From contig WYBX01000135.1 in NCBI GenBank assembly GCA_011525695.1, forward strand, positions 1 to 43,898: DNA of 43,898 bases. Reading direction: 5' to 3'. The notes under the pieces are model-generated. The model searched no databases. It was not told where the DNA came from and saw nothing but the letters and a program-made list of their open reading frames with translations. Both the position numbers and the translations under genes were made by a program. This document shows, in pieces, positions 19,408 to 28,666 of this stretch. Position 1 is the stretch's first letter. Every line of letters starts with the position of its first letter. Source of the DNA: Verrucomicrobiia bacterium. Its GTDB lineage: Bacteria; Verrucomicrobiota; Verrucomicrobiia; Opitutales; Opitutaceae.

Positions 19408-20826
19408 TCATTTCCGTGCCTCCTCCGCCGCCTCGTCGACGCGGGCATCGCGCGCCCAGCGGCGCACATCGAAAAAGCTGACGTAAAGTATCATCGAGAA
19501 CAGCAGCACGATGAAGACGCTCTGGGTCGTCATGATGAAATTCATCGGCAGCGCCCTCCCACGGAGCCGGGCGATCGTGGCGAAGAGCATGTGGCCACCG
19601 TCGAGGACGGGGATTGGCAGGAGGTTGAAGATGGCGAGGTTGACGTTCACGAGCACCGCGAACCAGAGCGCGAACCGGATGGGAAAGTCGGACTTTGCAG
19701 CCGCCCAGAATCCGCGGCCGATGCCGATCGGGCCGGAGAGGTTCGACAGGGCGATGTCGCCGCGCGGGTGGAGCAGGCCATAAAGGGTGTCGATCGTCAT
19801 CTTGATGGAAGCCTCGAATTGTTCCCAGGGCGGCTGGTGCACGAGGCTGAGCTTGAGCTGGAGGGCCGAACCGGTCAGCCGATCGGCGAGCTTGTTGCCG
19901 GCGGCACTGGTGAGAACGGTGGGCGCGCCCTGGCGCTCGACGACCACGCGGGCGGCGGTGGAGCCGGCAGCCTGCAGCGCTTCATAAAGCAGCCCGATGT
20001 TGCGAATGGACTGGCCGTTCACCTCGGCAATTCGGTCGCCTGCGCGCAGCCCGAGTTTCTCGGCGGCAGAGCCGGGTTCAACATGCTGGATCCAGAGGTT
20101 GTAATCGGGCTCGACCCCAATGCGCCGGAAATTTTCCTCGCCCGAACGGACGGGATTGACGCGGAGGGTCAGGAGTTCGCCCGCACGATCCACCTGAAGA
20201 TCGAGGGCGCGGACGCCGGCGGCATCGACGCCGGTGCCGGAGATGATCCGGTGTTGGATCTCCATCCAGTCCGAAACCGGCCGGCCGTCGATGGCGACAA
20301 TTCGATCGCCCGGCCGGACGCCGGCGGCGGCAGCGGGAGAGGTCACTTGCGAGCCATCAGCGACCGTGATTTTTTCGGCCACACGCCCCACGCGGGTGGA
20401 GGCGAGATCCTCGGTGACCGGCCGGCCGATGGCCCAGAGGATGGAGGCGAGAAGGAAGGCGAAGATGACGTTGAAGAAGGCGCCGGCAGCGAAGACGATC
20501 AGCTTCGTGCGGTAGCTGATCGGCGGCAGGCTGGCGACGTCGGTGTCGGCCTCGCCCTCGATCCCGCGCATGTCGGCGAGTTGCGGGAGGGCGACATAGC
20601 CGCCCAGGGGCAGCCAGGACAGCCGGTATTCGACGCCGTCCTTGCCGCGCCAGGACATGATCCTGGGGCCAAAGCCGATCGAGAAGCGGGCGACATGGAC
20701 GCCGCGCCGGCGGGCGGCGAGGAAATGGCCGAGTTCGTGGACAAAGATCGATCCGCCGAAGAAGAGGACGACGAGAAAGATGGCCCAGAGGTTGGAAAGG
20801 ATCGACTGGATCAAATCGAGAGGCAC
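19408..20826 (-). CDS. rseP: Site-2 protease RseP
   Basis: A 472-residue intramembrane zinc metalloprotease. The zinc motif HELGH is at 30-34 in TM1 and LDGGH at 408-412 supplies the third ligand. Two periplasmic PDZ-like regions lie between them (about 150-240 and 245-320, with AAAAGVRPGDRIVAIDG and AAEKLGLRAGDRIAEVNG). Membrane segments at about 105-125, 375-395 and 430-450 complete the fold. It cleaves anti-sigma factors or signal-peptide remnants. The start is GTG at 20826, 33 bp after dxr. A short charged C-terminal tail is present. Confidence 0.96.
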   Translation of the reverse strand: MPLDLIQSILSNLWAIFLVVLFFGGSIFVHELGHFLAARRRGVHVARFSIGFGPRIMSWRGKDGVEYRLSWLPLGGYVALPQLADMRGIEGEADTDVASLPPISYRTKLIVFAAGAFFNVIFAFLLASILWAIGRPVTEDLASTRVGRVAEKITVADGSQVTSPAAAAGVRPGDRIVAIDGRPVSDWMEIQHRIISGTGVDAAGVRALDLQVDRAGELLTLRVNPVRSGEENFRRIGVEPDYNLWIQHVEPGSAAEKLGLRAGDRIAEVNGQSIRNIGLLYEALQAAGSTAARVVVERQGAPTVLTSAAGNKLADRLTGSALQLKLSLVHQPPWEQFEASIKMTIDTLYGLLHPRGDIALSNLSGPIGIGRGFWAAAKSDFPIRFALWFAVLVNVNLAIFNLLPIPVLDGGHMLFATIARLRGRALPMNFIMTTQSVFIVLLFSMILYVSFFDVRRWARDARVDEAAEEARK

Positions 20827-20859
20827 GGAGCAGGGGAGGTTGGCGGGAGGCAGTCCCGT

Positions 20860-22056
20860 TCAGGCATTCACGGAACGGCAGGTTGCGAGGTGCGAAGTGG
20901 CGCTGCGGCGGGCGGAGGCGTCGAGCGCGAGGACAGCCGCGAGGTTGGTGGGTTCAAAGTTCCTGATGGAGCCGAGAGTCTGCTCCACGACGCGCGGAAT
21001 CGCAAGAAAGGGGATTTCGTTCCGAAGAAAAGCGCCGACGGCCACCTCGTTGGCGGCGTTGTAGATGGCGGGGGCGACGCCGCCGGCCTTCATCGTCGCA
21101 CGGGCGATTCCCAGCATCGGAAATCGCTGTTCGTCAATTGGGCGGAACTCGAGCCCAATCGTCCGGGTGAAATCCAGCGGGGCATCGACACCGGCGGCAC
21201 GGTCAGGATGCAGCAGGACGTGCTGAATGGGAAAGGTCATGGAGGGGGGGCAGAGCTGCGCGAGCAGGGCGCCGTCCGTGAACTCGACCAGGCTGTGCAC
21301 AATGCTTTGCGGATGCAGGACCGCGGTGCACTGGTCGGGCCGCAGCCCGAAGAGCCACTGGGCTTCAATGAGTTCGAGGCCCTTGTTGGCAAGCGTGGCG
21401 GAATCCACCGTGATCTTGGGGCCCATGGCCCAATTGGGATGCTTGGTTGCATCCTCCGGGGTGACTTGGGCGAGGTGCTCGGCGGGCCGGTCGCGAAACG
21501 CGCCGCCGCTGGCGGTGAGGATAATCCGGCGGATTCCGGCCCGGGGGTGTCCTTCCAGGCACTGGTAGATGCCGTTGTGCTCGCTGTCGACGGGCAGGAG
21601 CTTAGCCCGGTGGCGCCGTGCCTCGGCCATGACGAACTTCCCGGCGAGAACGAGGATTTCCTTGGAGGCGAGGGCGAGGTCCTTCCCGGCGGCCAGGGCG
21701 GCGAGCGCCGGCTCGAGCCCGGTCGTGCCGACCACGGCGACGAGCACGATGTCGGCGTCCGCCAATTGGGCGAGTTCGATCAGCCCGGCCAGACCGCCGA
21801 CAACCCGGGTGCCGGCCGGAAACGATCCTGGGTTTGCGCGGGCGGTGGCAAAGGCCTGTTCGTCGAACAGCCCCACGTGCCGCACGCCGAACTGCCGGGC
21901 GATTGTCGCGAGCCCTGACCAGTTCTCGCGCGCGGCAATGGCAGCAAGTTCCAGCCGGTCGGGGTGGCCGGCGATCACGCGCAGGGTGCTCTCCCCGATG
22001 GAGCCCGTGGCGCCGAGGAGTACGATTCGTTTCTTGCGAGGAGCCGGTTGGGTCAC
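20860..22056 (-). CDS. dxr: 1-deoxy-D-xylulose 5-phosphate reductoisomerase
   Basis: A 398-residue cytosolic enzyme that converts DXP to MEP with NADPH, the committed step of the non-mevalonate pathway. The NADPH-binding loop GATGSIGEST is at the N-terminus. The metal and substrate site PVDSEHNGIYQ and the C-terminal alpha-helical domain are present. Start is GTG at 22056, overlapping the cdsA stop as GTGA, so translation is probably coupled. Confidence 0.97.
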   Translation of the reverse strand: MTQPAPRKKRIVLLGATGSIGESTLRVIAGHPDRLELAAIAARENWSGLATIARQFGVRHVGLFDEQAFATARANPGSFPAGTRVVGGLAGLIELAQLADADIVLVAVVGTTGLEPALAALAAGKDLALASKEILVLAGKFVMAEARRHRAKLLPVDSEHNGIYQCLEGHPRAGIRRIILTASGGAFRDRPAEHLAQVTPEDATKHPNWAMGPKITVDSATLANKGLELIEAQWLFGLRPDQCTAVLHPQSIVHSLVEFTDGALLAQLCPPSMTFPIQHVLLHPDRAAGVDAPLDFTRTIGLEFRPIDEQRFPMLGIARATMKAGGVAPAIYNAANEVAVGAFLRNEIPFLAIPRVVEQTLGSIRNFEPTNLAAVLALDASARRSATSHLATCRSVNA

Positions 22057-22883
22057 GGGAGCTGGAACAGAAAATAGGCGACGGGTGCCGCGAGCAGCAG
22101 GCTGTCGCTGAGATCGAACATCCCGCCAATTCCCGGGATGGTTGCGCCGGAATCCTTGCGATTCGCGCGGCGCTTCAGGACTGACTCCACCAGGTCGGCC
22201 ACGATGCCGAGGACGGCGAGCGGGGCAGCCATCAATGCGGCGACGAGCGGGGACATGTGCGAGGGAAAGACCTCCCGGGCGCTCCAGGCAAAGAGTGCGC
22301 CGGCACCCATGGACAGGGCGATGCCGCCGATGGCCCCCTCCCAGGTTTTCTTCGGGCTGATGACGGGTGACATCGTGTGGCGACCGAAGGCCAGCCCGCT
22401 CAGCAATGCCCCCATGTCACAAAATTTAACGACCACGACCAGCCAGAGGCAAAGGAGGAGCCGCCCATTGGCGGAAATGGTATCGGCCGGGAGCGGGGTG
22501 ATGATTGCCGCCAGGTAGTGCATCATCAGCGACACATAGATCAGCCCAAACAGGGTCGAGGCGAGCGACTCGACCCGGGTTTCCGGCGTGCGCTCGCCGA
22601 GCAGCCGGATGGCGAACACCACCGTCCCGAACGGCAGCAGAAGTTCGGTCGGTCCGCCAAACTGGCTTCGCAACCAGGGCGCGAGCGTAATCAGGGCGCC
22701 AAATGCGATCCCCAGCTTGTCAAAGGGGTCGTAACCCGACGCGTGCATCAACTGGTAGAATTCGCGCAGGGTGAGGATTGAAATGATCGTGATGAGCACG
22801 AGCGCTCCATTGGTCCGGAAGAACCAGAGCGAGCTGCCGACCAGCGTCCAGAGCAGCAGGGTGCTGAAAATGCGTTTGCCCAC
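22053..22883 (-). CDS. cdsA: Phosphatidate cytidylyltransferase
   Basis: A 276-residue membrane enzyme with about eight hydrophobic segments. It makes CDP-diacylglycerol from phosphatidate and CTP. The family signature begins SPKKTWEGAIGG (about 178-189) and continues into the acidic metal-binding helix with GIVADLVESVLKR. Start appears to be GTG at 22883, 85 bp after uppS. Overlaps dxr by 4 bases. Confidence 0.95.
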   Translation of the reverse strand: MGKRIFSTLLLWTLVGSSLWFFRTNGALVLITIISILTLREFYQLMHASGYDPFDKLGIAFGALITLAPWLRSQFGGPTELLLPFGTVVFAIRLLGERTPETRVESLASTLFGLIYVSLMMHYLAAIITPLPADTISANGRLLLCLWLVVVVKFCDMGALLSGLAFGRHTMSPVISPKKTWEGAIGGIALSMGAGALFAWSAREVFPSHMSPLVAALMAAPLAVLGIVADLVESVLKRRANRKDSGATIPGIGGMFDLSDSLLLAAPVAYFLFQLP

Positions 22884-22968
22884 TTTTTAAGAGCGGCGGG
22901 GAGCGGCGGCCAGGGGCGGGGGTTCAGGCAGATGCGGCATCTCAATGGCAACCGGGCACCCTGCCGGT

Positions 22969-23718
22969 TCACTTCGCGACCGTCTTGACCGGACCCAGTT
23001 GCTCGCTCGTGAGCCCGAACCGGCGCTCCCGACGGTTGAAATCGGCGATCGCCGCGGCGAGATCGGCCTTGGTGAAATCCGGCCACTGCACCGGGGTGAA
23101 ATAAAACTCGGCATAGGCGGCCTGCATCAGCAGAAAATTACTCATCCGGGTCTCACCGGAGGTGCGGATCACCAGATCGGGATCGGGCATGTCGGCGGTG
23201 TACAGATATCGGCTGAACGTCGCCCAGGATCCGTCGTTGAGCTTCTCCTTGCCGGCGGCAACCGCCGCGGCATACGCGCGCGCCGCATCCACAACCTCGG
23301 TGCGGGCGCCATAATTCAGGGCCAGCACCAGCGTATAGTCGCTGAAATGCCGCGTTTCCTCGGTCGTGGTCCGCAGGAGTTGCTGGACGCCGGTCGGCAG
23401 CTCCTCCGTCCGGCCGATGGCGCGGAAACGCACCCGGTCCCGGACAAATGTTTCGAGTTCCTTCCGCAGGTAGTACTCGAGGAGCCCCATCAGCGCGCCG
23501 ACCTCATCCTGCGGCCTTTTCCAGTTTTCAATGGAGAAGGCGTAAAGCGTCAGCATCCGCACCCCGAGGTCGCGGGCGGCGAAGGTGACGGTGCGCACGG
23601 TTTCGACCCCGCGGCGATGCCCCTCGATACGCGGCAAGCCCCGCTGTTTCGCCCAGCGACCGTTGCCGTCCATGATGATGGCGACGTGATGCGGGGCATT
23701 TTCAAGCGGCACAGGCAT
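22969..23718 (-). CDS. uppS: Isoprenyl transferase (undecaprenyl diphosphate synthase type)
   Basis: A 249-residue cis-prenyltransferase that builds the polyprenyl diphosphate lipid carrier for peptidoglycan and other glycans. The catalytic aspartate is Asp17 in IIMDGNGRWAK, followed by HRRGVETV. The C-terminal signature DLVIRTSGETRMSNFLL is complete. First gene of the uppS-cdsA-dxr-rseP run. Divergent from the pterin dehydratase gene with 127 bp between, where a promoter must lie. Confidence 0.96.
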   Translation of the reverse strand: MPVPLENAPHHVAIIMDGNGRWAKQRGLPRIEGHRRGVETVRTVTFAARDLGVRMLTLYAFSIENWKRPQDEVGALMGLLEYYLRKELETFVRDRVRFRAIGRTEELPTGVQQLLRTTTEETRHFSDYTLVLALNYGARTEVVDAARAYAAAVAAGKEKLNDGSWATFSRYLYTADMPDPDLVIRTSGETRMSNFLLMQAAYAEFYFTPVQWPDFTKADLAAAIADFNRRERRFGLTSEQLGPVKTVAK

Positions 23719-23845
23719 GAGGTGGAGAGACGGTAGGACTGGTGGCCGCGTATTGACAAGCTGCGTTCACCGAAGGGTCGCCGATGCCGCCACCGGCGTC
23801 CGGCCGCGGCATTTGACCGGAATGGCCTGGCGGGCATGGTGCCGG

Positions 23846-24139
23846 ATGAGCACGCCGCTTTCTTCGGAGGAGATCACCCGCGCCAAGGATGCGCTGCCCG
23901 GCTGGGCCGCGGATTCCGCCGCGTTGAGCAAGACGTTTGAGTTCGGTTCATTCCGCGAGGCGATCAGCTTCATGGTGAGGATCAGTTTCGAGGCGGAGGA
24001 GCTGAGCCATCATCCTGAGTGGACCAATGTCTACAATCGGGTCGAGATCCGGCTCAGCACGCATGACGCGGGCAACAAGGTGACGGCGAAGGACGTTGAA
24101 CTCGCGCGACGGATCGAGCGGGTCGCCTGGGTGCGCTGA
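23846..24139 (+). CDS. 4a-hydroxytetrahydrobiopterin dehydratase (PCD/DCoH family)
   Basis: A 97-residue protein with the family pattern E-x3-HHP...N-x-Y-x8-H...D: His55, His56, Pro57, His73 and Asp83. It dehydrates 4a-hydroxytetrahydropterin, recycling the cofactor of aromatic amino acid hydroxylases. No hydroxylase gene is in the window. I chose ATG 23846; upstream Met codons give extensions that do not look like the family. Confidence 0.93.
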   Translation: MSTPLSSEEITRAKDALPGWAADSAALSKTFEFGSFREAISFMVRISFEAEELSHHPEWTNVYNRVEIRLSTHDAGNKVTAKDVELARRIERVAWVR

Positions 24140-24345
24140 CGGGAAAGCAGGGCGGCTGGCCGCAGCAGCGATTCGACGCAGGGGAAATTATTCTTGCGAC
24201 GTTTCGGACGGACATGCGTCTGGCGCGGGACTGCGCGGTGGAGTCCGGTGCCGCCCTCTGCGGGGCGGTGGCGAACGAACTGCCTTGGCAACCCGACGGC
24301 CAGGGACTCGACTCCGCCCGCGTTCGGCTTCCTGCCTTCATTCTC

Positions 24346-25560
24346 ATGTCATCGTTCTCCAATCGCCGCTGGATCTGGTACTTGGTCATAGCCCTGGGCT
24401 TCGCCGGGAGCGCGTGGTATTTTTTCCGGACGAAGCCGGAGCCGCGCCGGCATTCGTGGGGCAGCCGGGATCAGGCAGTCCCGGTTCGCGCGGTGCGTGC
24501 CGAGCGGCGGGATCTGGCGGTGCAACTGAAGGCCATCGGCACGGTCATGCCGTTCAACACGGTCGTGGTGCGGAGCCGGGTGGAGGGGCAGTTGCAGCGC
24601 ATCGCCTTTGAGGAAGGACAGCGGGTGGAGCAGGGCGAACTGCTGGCCGAAATCGATCCGGTGCCTTACCGGATCCGGCTGGCGCAGGCGGAGGCGCAGC
24701 AGCGGCAGAATGCGGCGCAGTTGCAGAATGCGCGGGCGGATTTGGAGCGTTTCAGGCAGTTGCATGCGCAAACCATGGTGACGCAGCAGCAGCTGGAGCA
24801 GCAGCAGGCGCTGGTGGCGGACCGGGAGGCGGCGGCGGCGGCGGATCAGGCCGCCGTGGATCAAGCGCGGTTGCAGCTTGCCTATACCCGGATCGAGGCG
24901 CCCATCGCGGGCCGGCTCGGCCTGCGGAAGGTCGACGTGGGCAATCTCGTCCGCAGCAACGATGCCGAGGGGCTGGTGGTGATCATGCAGACGCGGCCGA
25001 TTTCGGTGATGTTCACGGTGCCGGAAGTCGACCTGCCGGCGGTCCTGGATCCGCTGCGCGCGGGCACTGCCCTGGAGGTGGAGGCCTGGGATCGGAGCGA
25101 GAAGACGCTGCTCGCGCGGGGAAAGCTGACGACGGTGGACAACCAGATCGATCTCGCCACGGGCACGCTGCGACTGAAGGCCGAGTTTCCGAACGAGGAT
25201 GAGCGGCTGTTCCCGAACCAGTTCGTGAACGTGCGGCTGCGCGTGCGGACGTTGCATGATGCGCTCGTGATTCCGGCGGCGGCGATCCAGTTCGGTTCCC
25301 GCGGCACGTATGTGTATACGGTCAACGAGCAGAGCCTGGCCAGCGTGCGGGATGTCGTGCTGGGCGCGACCGACGGCACTTGGCAGGCCATCGAAAAGGG
25401 CCTCGAGGCAGGGGAGCCGGTCGTCCTCGAGGGGCTGGACCGGCTGCGGGAGGGCCGGCTCGTCTCGATGGTCGGCGCCGAGCAGGGTGCGGCCGAAAAG
25501 CCGGCGCCCGCGGCGCCCGCGCCGGCGGTCAAGAAGCGTTCCGGCAAGAAGGGGACATGA
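24346..25560 (+). CDS. RND efflux periplasmic adaptor (MdtA-like)
   Basis: A 404-residue membrane fusion protein. An N-terminal membrane anchor (about 10-30) precedes the split lipoyl/barrel-sandwich domain with SRVEGQLQRIAFEEGQRVEQG. A long alpha-hairpin coiled coil rich in Q and A follows (about 125-195), then the second lipoyl half with APIAGRLGLRKVDVGNLV and beta-barrel domains. The tail is proline/alanine then lysine-rich. It bridges the inner-membrane pump and an outer-membrane channel. First gene of the efflux operon; its stop overlaps the next ATG (ATGA). ATG 24346 chosen over an upstream in-frame ATG at 24214. Confidence 0.93.
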   Translation: MSSFSNRRWIWYLVIALGFAGSAWYFFRTKPEPRRHSWGSRDQAVPVRAVRAERRDLAVQLKAIGTVMPFNTVVVRSRVEGQLQRIAFEEGQRVEQGELLAEIDPVPYRIRLAQAEAQQRQNAAQLQNARADLERFRQLHAQTMVTQQQLEQQQALVADREAAAAADQAAVDQARLQLAYTRIEAPIAGRLGLRKVDVGNLVRSNDAEGLVVIMQTRPISVMFTVPEVDLPAVLDPLRAGTALEVEAWDRSEKTLLARGKLTTVDNQIDLATGTLRLKAEFPNEDERLFPNQFVNVRLRVRTLHDALVIPAAAIQFGSRGTYVYTVNEQSLASVRDVVLGATDGTWQAIEKGLEAGEPVVLEGLDRLREGRLVSMVGAEQGAAEKPAPAAPAPAVKKRSGKKGT

Positions 25561-28500
25561 ACCCGTCGCGCCAGTTCATCCTCCGGCCGGTCGCGACCAG
25601 CCTCCTCATGGTCGCGCTGATGCTCACCGGGCTTATGGCGTACCGGCTGCTGCCAGTGGCGGCGCTGCCGCAGGTGGATTTTCCCACCATCCAGATTTTC
25701 ACCTTTTATCCGGGGGCGAGCCCGGCGGTGACCGCCAGTTCCATCACCGCGCCGCTCGAGCGCCGGTTCGGACAAATCCCCGGCGTCAACCAGATGTCCT
25801 CCACGAGTTCCGGCGGGGCGTCGGTCATCACGCTCCAGTTTGCGCTCCAGATTCCGATGGGGGTGGCGGAGCAGGAGGTGCAGGCGGCGATCAACGCGGC
25901 GGACAATCTCCTGCCGAACGATCTGCCGGCCCCGCCGATCTATCGGAAGGTGAACCCGGCCGACACCCCGATCGTGACGCTGGCGATCACCTCGGCCAGC
26001 CTGCCGCTGCCGGAGGTGTACGATTTGGTGGATACACGGATCGCGCAAAAGCTCGCGCAGATCCCCGGCGTCGGCATGGTGAGCCTGGCCGGCGGCCAGC
26101 GGCCCGCCGTGCGCGTGCAGGTGAATCCGGGTGCGCTCGCGGCCCGGGGCCTCAGCTTTTCCGACATCCGCGCGGCCATCAACGCCGCCAGCGTCAACTC
26201 GCCCAAGGGCAGCTTCGACGGCCCGATCCGGAACATCCTGATGGACGCCAACGATCAGCTGCGCTCGGTCGAGGAGTACCGCAACCTGATTCTGGCCTGG
26301 CGGGACGGTGCGCCGCTGCGGCTGGGCGATGTGGCGCGGATCGAGAATTCGGCGGAGGACCGGCGGCTGGCGGCATGGGCGGACCGGCTCCCGGCGGTGC
26401 TGGTCAACGTGCAGCGCCAGCCCGGTGCGAACGTGATTGAAGTGGTCGATCGCGTGCAGGCGCTGCTGCCGCAGCTGGCGGCGAGCCTCCCGGCCGCGGC
26501 CGAGCTGATGGTGTTGACCGATCGCACGCAGAGCATCCGTGCCTCGGTTCGCTCCGTGCAGCACGAACTGGTGTTCGCGGTCGCGCTGGTGGTCCTGGTG
26601 ACGTTCATGTTCCTGGGCAACTTTTCGGCGACCGTCATTCCCAGCATCGCCGTGCCGCTCTCCTTGATCGGCACCTTCGGCGTGATGCACCTGTGCGGTT
26701 TCTCCCTGAACATCCTGACGCTGATGGCGCTGACGATCGCAACCGGGTTCGTCGTGGATGACGCGATTGTGATGATGGAAAACATCGCGCGGCACCGGGA
26801 GCAGGGCGCTCCACCGCTCGAGGCCGCGCTCAAGGGGGCCGCGCAGATCGGATTCACCCTGGTTTCGCTGACGATCTCGTTGATCGCCGTGTTGATCCCG
26901 CTGCTCTTCATGGGCGACGTCGTCGGCCGGCTGTTCTTCGAGTTCGCGATCACTCTGGCGGTGGCAATCTTCATCTCGCTGATCGTGTCGCTCACGCTCA
27001 CCCCGATGATGTGCGGCCGGATGCTGCGCGTGCACGGCGGGCACGGTGGCCGGGGCATGCTCGATGTCGTGATCGAGCGGTATGGCCGGTTGCTCCAATG
27101 GGTGTTGCGCCACCAGGGGCTGACGCTGCTGGTGACGCTGGGCACCTTGCTGCTCACGGCCTTCCTCTATCTGATCCTGCCCAAGGGCTTTTTCCCGGTA
27201 CAGGACAACGCGGCAATCCAGGCGGTGACCGAGGCTCCGCAGTCGATCTCATTCACGGCGATGGCGGAGCGGCAGCAGGCACTCGCCGCGAAGGTTCTCG
27301 AGGATCCCGCGGTCGTGAGCCTTTCGTCCTTCATCGGCGTCGACGGGACCAATGCCACGCTCAACAGCGGCCGGATGCTCATCAACCTCACGCCGCACGG
27401 CGAGCGGAAGGAGACGGCGCTTGAAGTGATCGAGCGGCTGAGGGAAAGCGTGCGTGACGTGGGCGGGATCGCGCTCTTCCTCCAACCGGTGCAGGAGCTG
27501 ACGATCGAGGATCGCGTCAGCCGCACCCAGTTCCAGTTCACCCTCACGAGTCCCGACGAGGAGGTGCTGCATGAATGGGTGCCGCGGCTGGTGGGGCATT
27601 TGCAGGGTCTCCCGCAGCTGGCCGATGTGGCGAGCGATCTGCAGAATCGCGGGCTGCAGGTTTTCCTGGAAATCGATCGCGATGCGGCGAGCCGGCTGGG
27701 CATCTCGGTGGCGAGCATCGACGAGGTGCTGTACAGCGCCTTCGGGCAGCGACAGATTTCGACGCTGTTCACGCAGGCGAGCCAATACCGGGTCGTGCTC
27801 GAGGCGGACCCGGAGCTGATCAGTGGTCCGGAATCGCTGGCGGGCATCTTTGTCAACACGGCGGCAGGGCATCCGGTGCCCCTTTCCAGCATCGCGCGGA
27901 TTAGCGAGCGCCCGACCCCGTTGCTGCTGAACCGCGTCGGGCAGTTCCCGGCGGTGACCGTCTCGTTCAATCTTGGTGGCCGGGCATCGCTGGGCGAGGC
28001 GGTCAGCGCGATCGAGCGGGCGGCGGTGGAACTGGAGCTGCCGGCGGCGGTGGAGATGCGGTTTCAGGGGGCCGCCCATGCCTTCCGCGCCTCGCTCGCG
28101 AGCACGCTCTTCCTGGTGCTCGCGGCGGTCGTGACGATGTACATCGTGCTTGGCATCCTGTACGAGAGCAGCATCCACCCGGTGACGATTCTCTCGACCC
28201 TGCCCTCGGCGACGGTGGGTGCGCTGCTGGCCCTGTGGCTGACCGGCCGGCCGCTGGACATGATCGCCATCATCGGGATCATCCTGCTGATCGGCCTGGT
28301 GAAGAAGAACGGGATCATGATGGTCGATTTCGCGCTGGAGGCTGAACGAGCGCAGAAACTTTCGCCGCGGGATGCGATTTACCAGGCGGCGCTCCTGCGC
28401 TTCCGGCCGATCCTGATGACCACGCTGGCGGCGTTGTTTGGCGCGTTGCCGTTGATGTTCTCCACCGGTTCAGGCGCCGAACTCCGCCAGCCGCTCGGGC

Positions 28501-28649
28501 TGGTGATGGTCGGAGGGCTGATTGTCAGCCAGGTGCTCACGCTGTTCACCACGCCGGTCGTTTACCTGTTTTTCGATCGGCTGGCGCGGCGGCCGCGGGC
28601 CCGCCGGGAAACCGAGCCCGCGGGAGAGCCGCAGCCGGTTCGGAGCTAA
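25557..28649 (+). CDS. RND efflux pump subunit, MdtB-like
   Basis: A 1030-residue proton-driven inner-membrane transporter of the HAE-1 class with 12 TMs and two large periplasmic loops. Proton-relay residues are visible as the Asp pair in GFVVDDAIVMMEN (TM4) and the Lys of LLIGLVKKNGIMMVDF (TM10). It likely exports hydrophobic or amphiphilic compounds. Its ATG overlaps the adaptor stop. The next pump gene starts 17 bp downstream. Confidence 0.95.
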   Translation: MNPSRQFILRPVATSLLMVALMLTGLMAYRLLPVAALPQVDFPTIQIFTFYPGASPAVTASSITAPLERRFGQIPGVNQMSSTSSGGASVITLQFALQIPMGVAEQEVQAAINAADNLLPNDLPAPPIYRKVNPADTPIVTLAITSASLPLPEVYDLVDTRIAQKLAQIPGVGMVSLAGGQRPAVRVQVNPGALAARGLSFSDIRAAINAASVNSPKGSFDGPIRNILMDANDQLRSVEEYRNLILAWRDGAPLRLGDVARIENSAEDRRLAAWADRLPAVLVNVQRQPGANVIEVVDRVQALLPQLAASLPAAAELMVLTDRTQSIRASVRSVQHELVFAVALVVLVTFMFLGNFSATVIPSIAVPLSLIGTFGVMHLCGFSLNILTLMALTIATGFVVDDAIVMMENIARHREQGAPPLEAALKGAAQIGFTLVSLTISLIAVLIPLLFMGDVVGRLFFEFAITLAVAIFISLIVSLTLTPMMCGRMLRVHGGHGGRGMLDVVIERYGRLLQWVLRHQGLTLLVTLGTLLLTAFLYLILPKGFFPVQDNAAIQAVTEAPQSISFTAMAERQQALAAKVLEDPAVVSLSSFIGVDGTNATLNSGRMLINLTPHGERKETALEVIERLRESVRDVGGIALFLQPVQELTIEDRVSRTQFQFTLTSPDEEVLHEWVPRLVGHLQGLPQLADVASDLQNRGLQVFLEIDRDAASRLGISVASIDEVLYSAFGQRQISTLFTQASQYRVVLEADPELISGPESLAGIFVNTAAGHPVPLSSIARISERPTPLLLNRVGQFPAVTVSFNLGGRASLGEAVSAIERAAVELELPAAVEMRFQGAAHAFRASLASTLFLVLAAVVTMYIVLGILYESSIHPVTILSTLPSATVGALLALWLTGRPLDMIAIIGIILLIGLVKKNGIMMVDFALEAERAQKLSPRDAIYQAALLRFRPILMTTLAALFGALPLMFSTGSGAELRQPLGLVMVGGLIVSQVLTLFTTPVVYLFFDRLARRPRARRETEPAGEPQPVRS

Positions 28650-28666
28650 TTGCGCGGAAACTCGCC

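Noticed and set aside
19291..21918. Very long plus-strand open frame (875 codons) opposite rseP and dxr
   Set aside because: High-GC shadow of two real genes; composition is Asp/Glu/Gly-biased and unlike a family.
23754..23759. TTGACA between uppS and the pterin dehydratase
   Set aside because: No matching -10 hexamer at suitable spacing.
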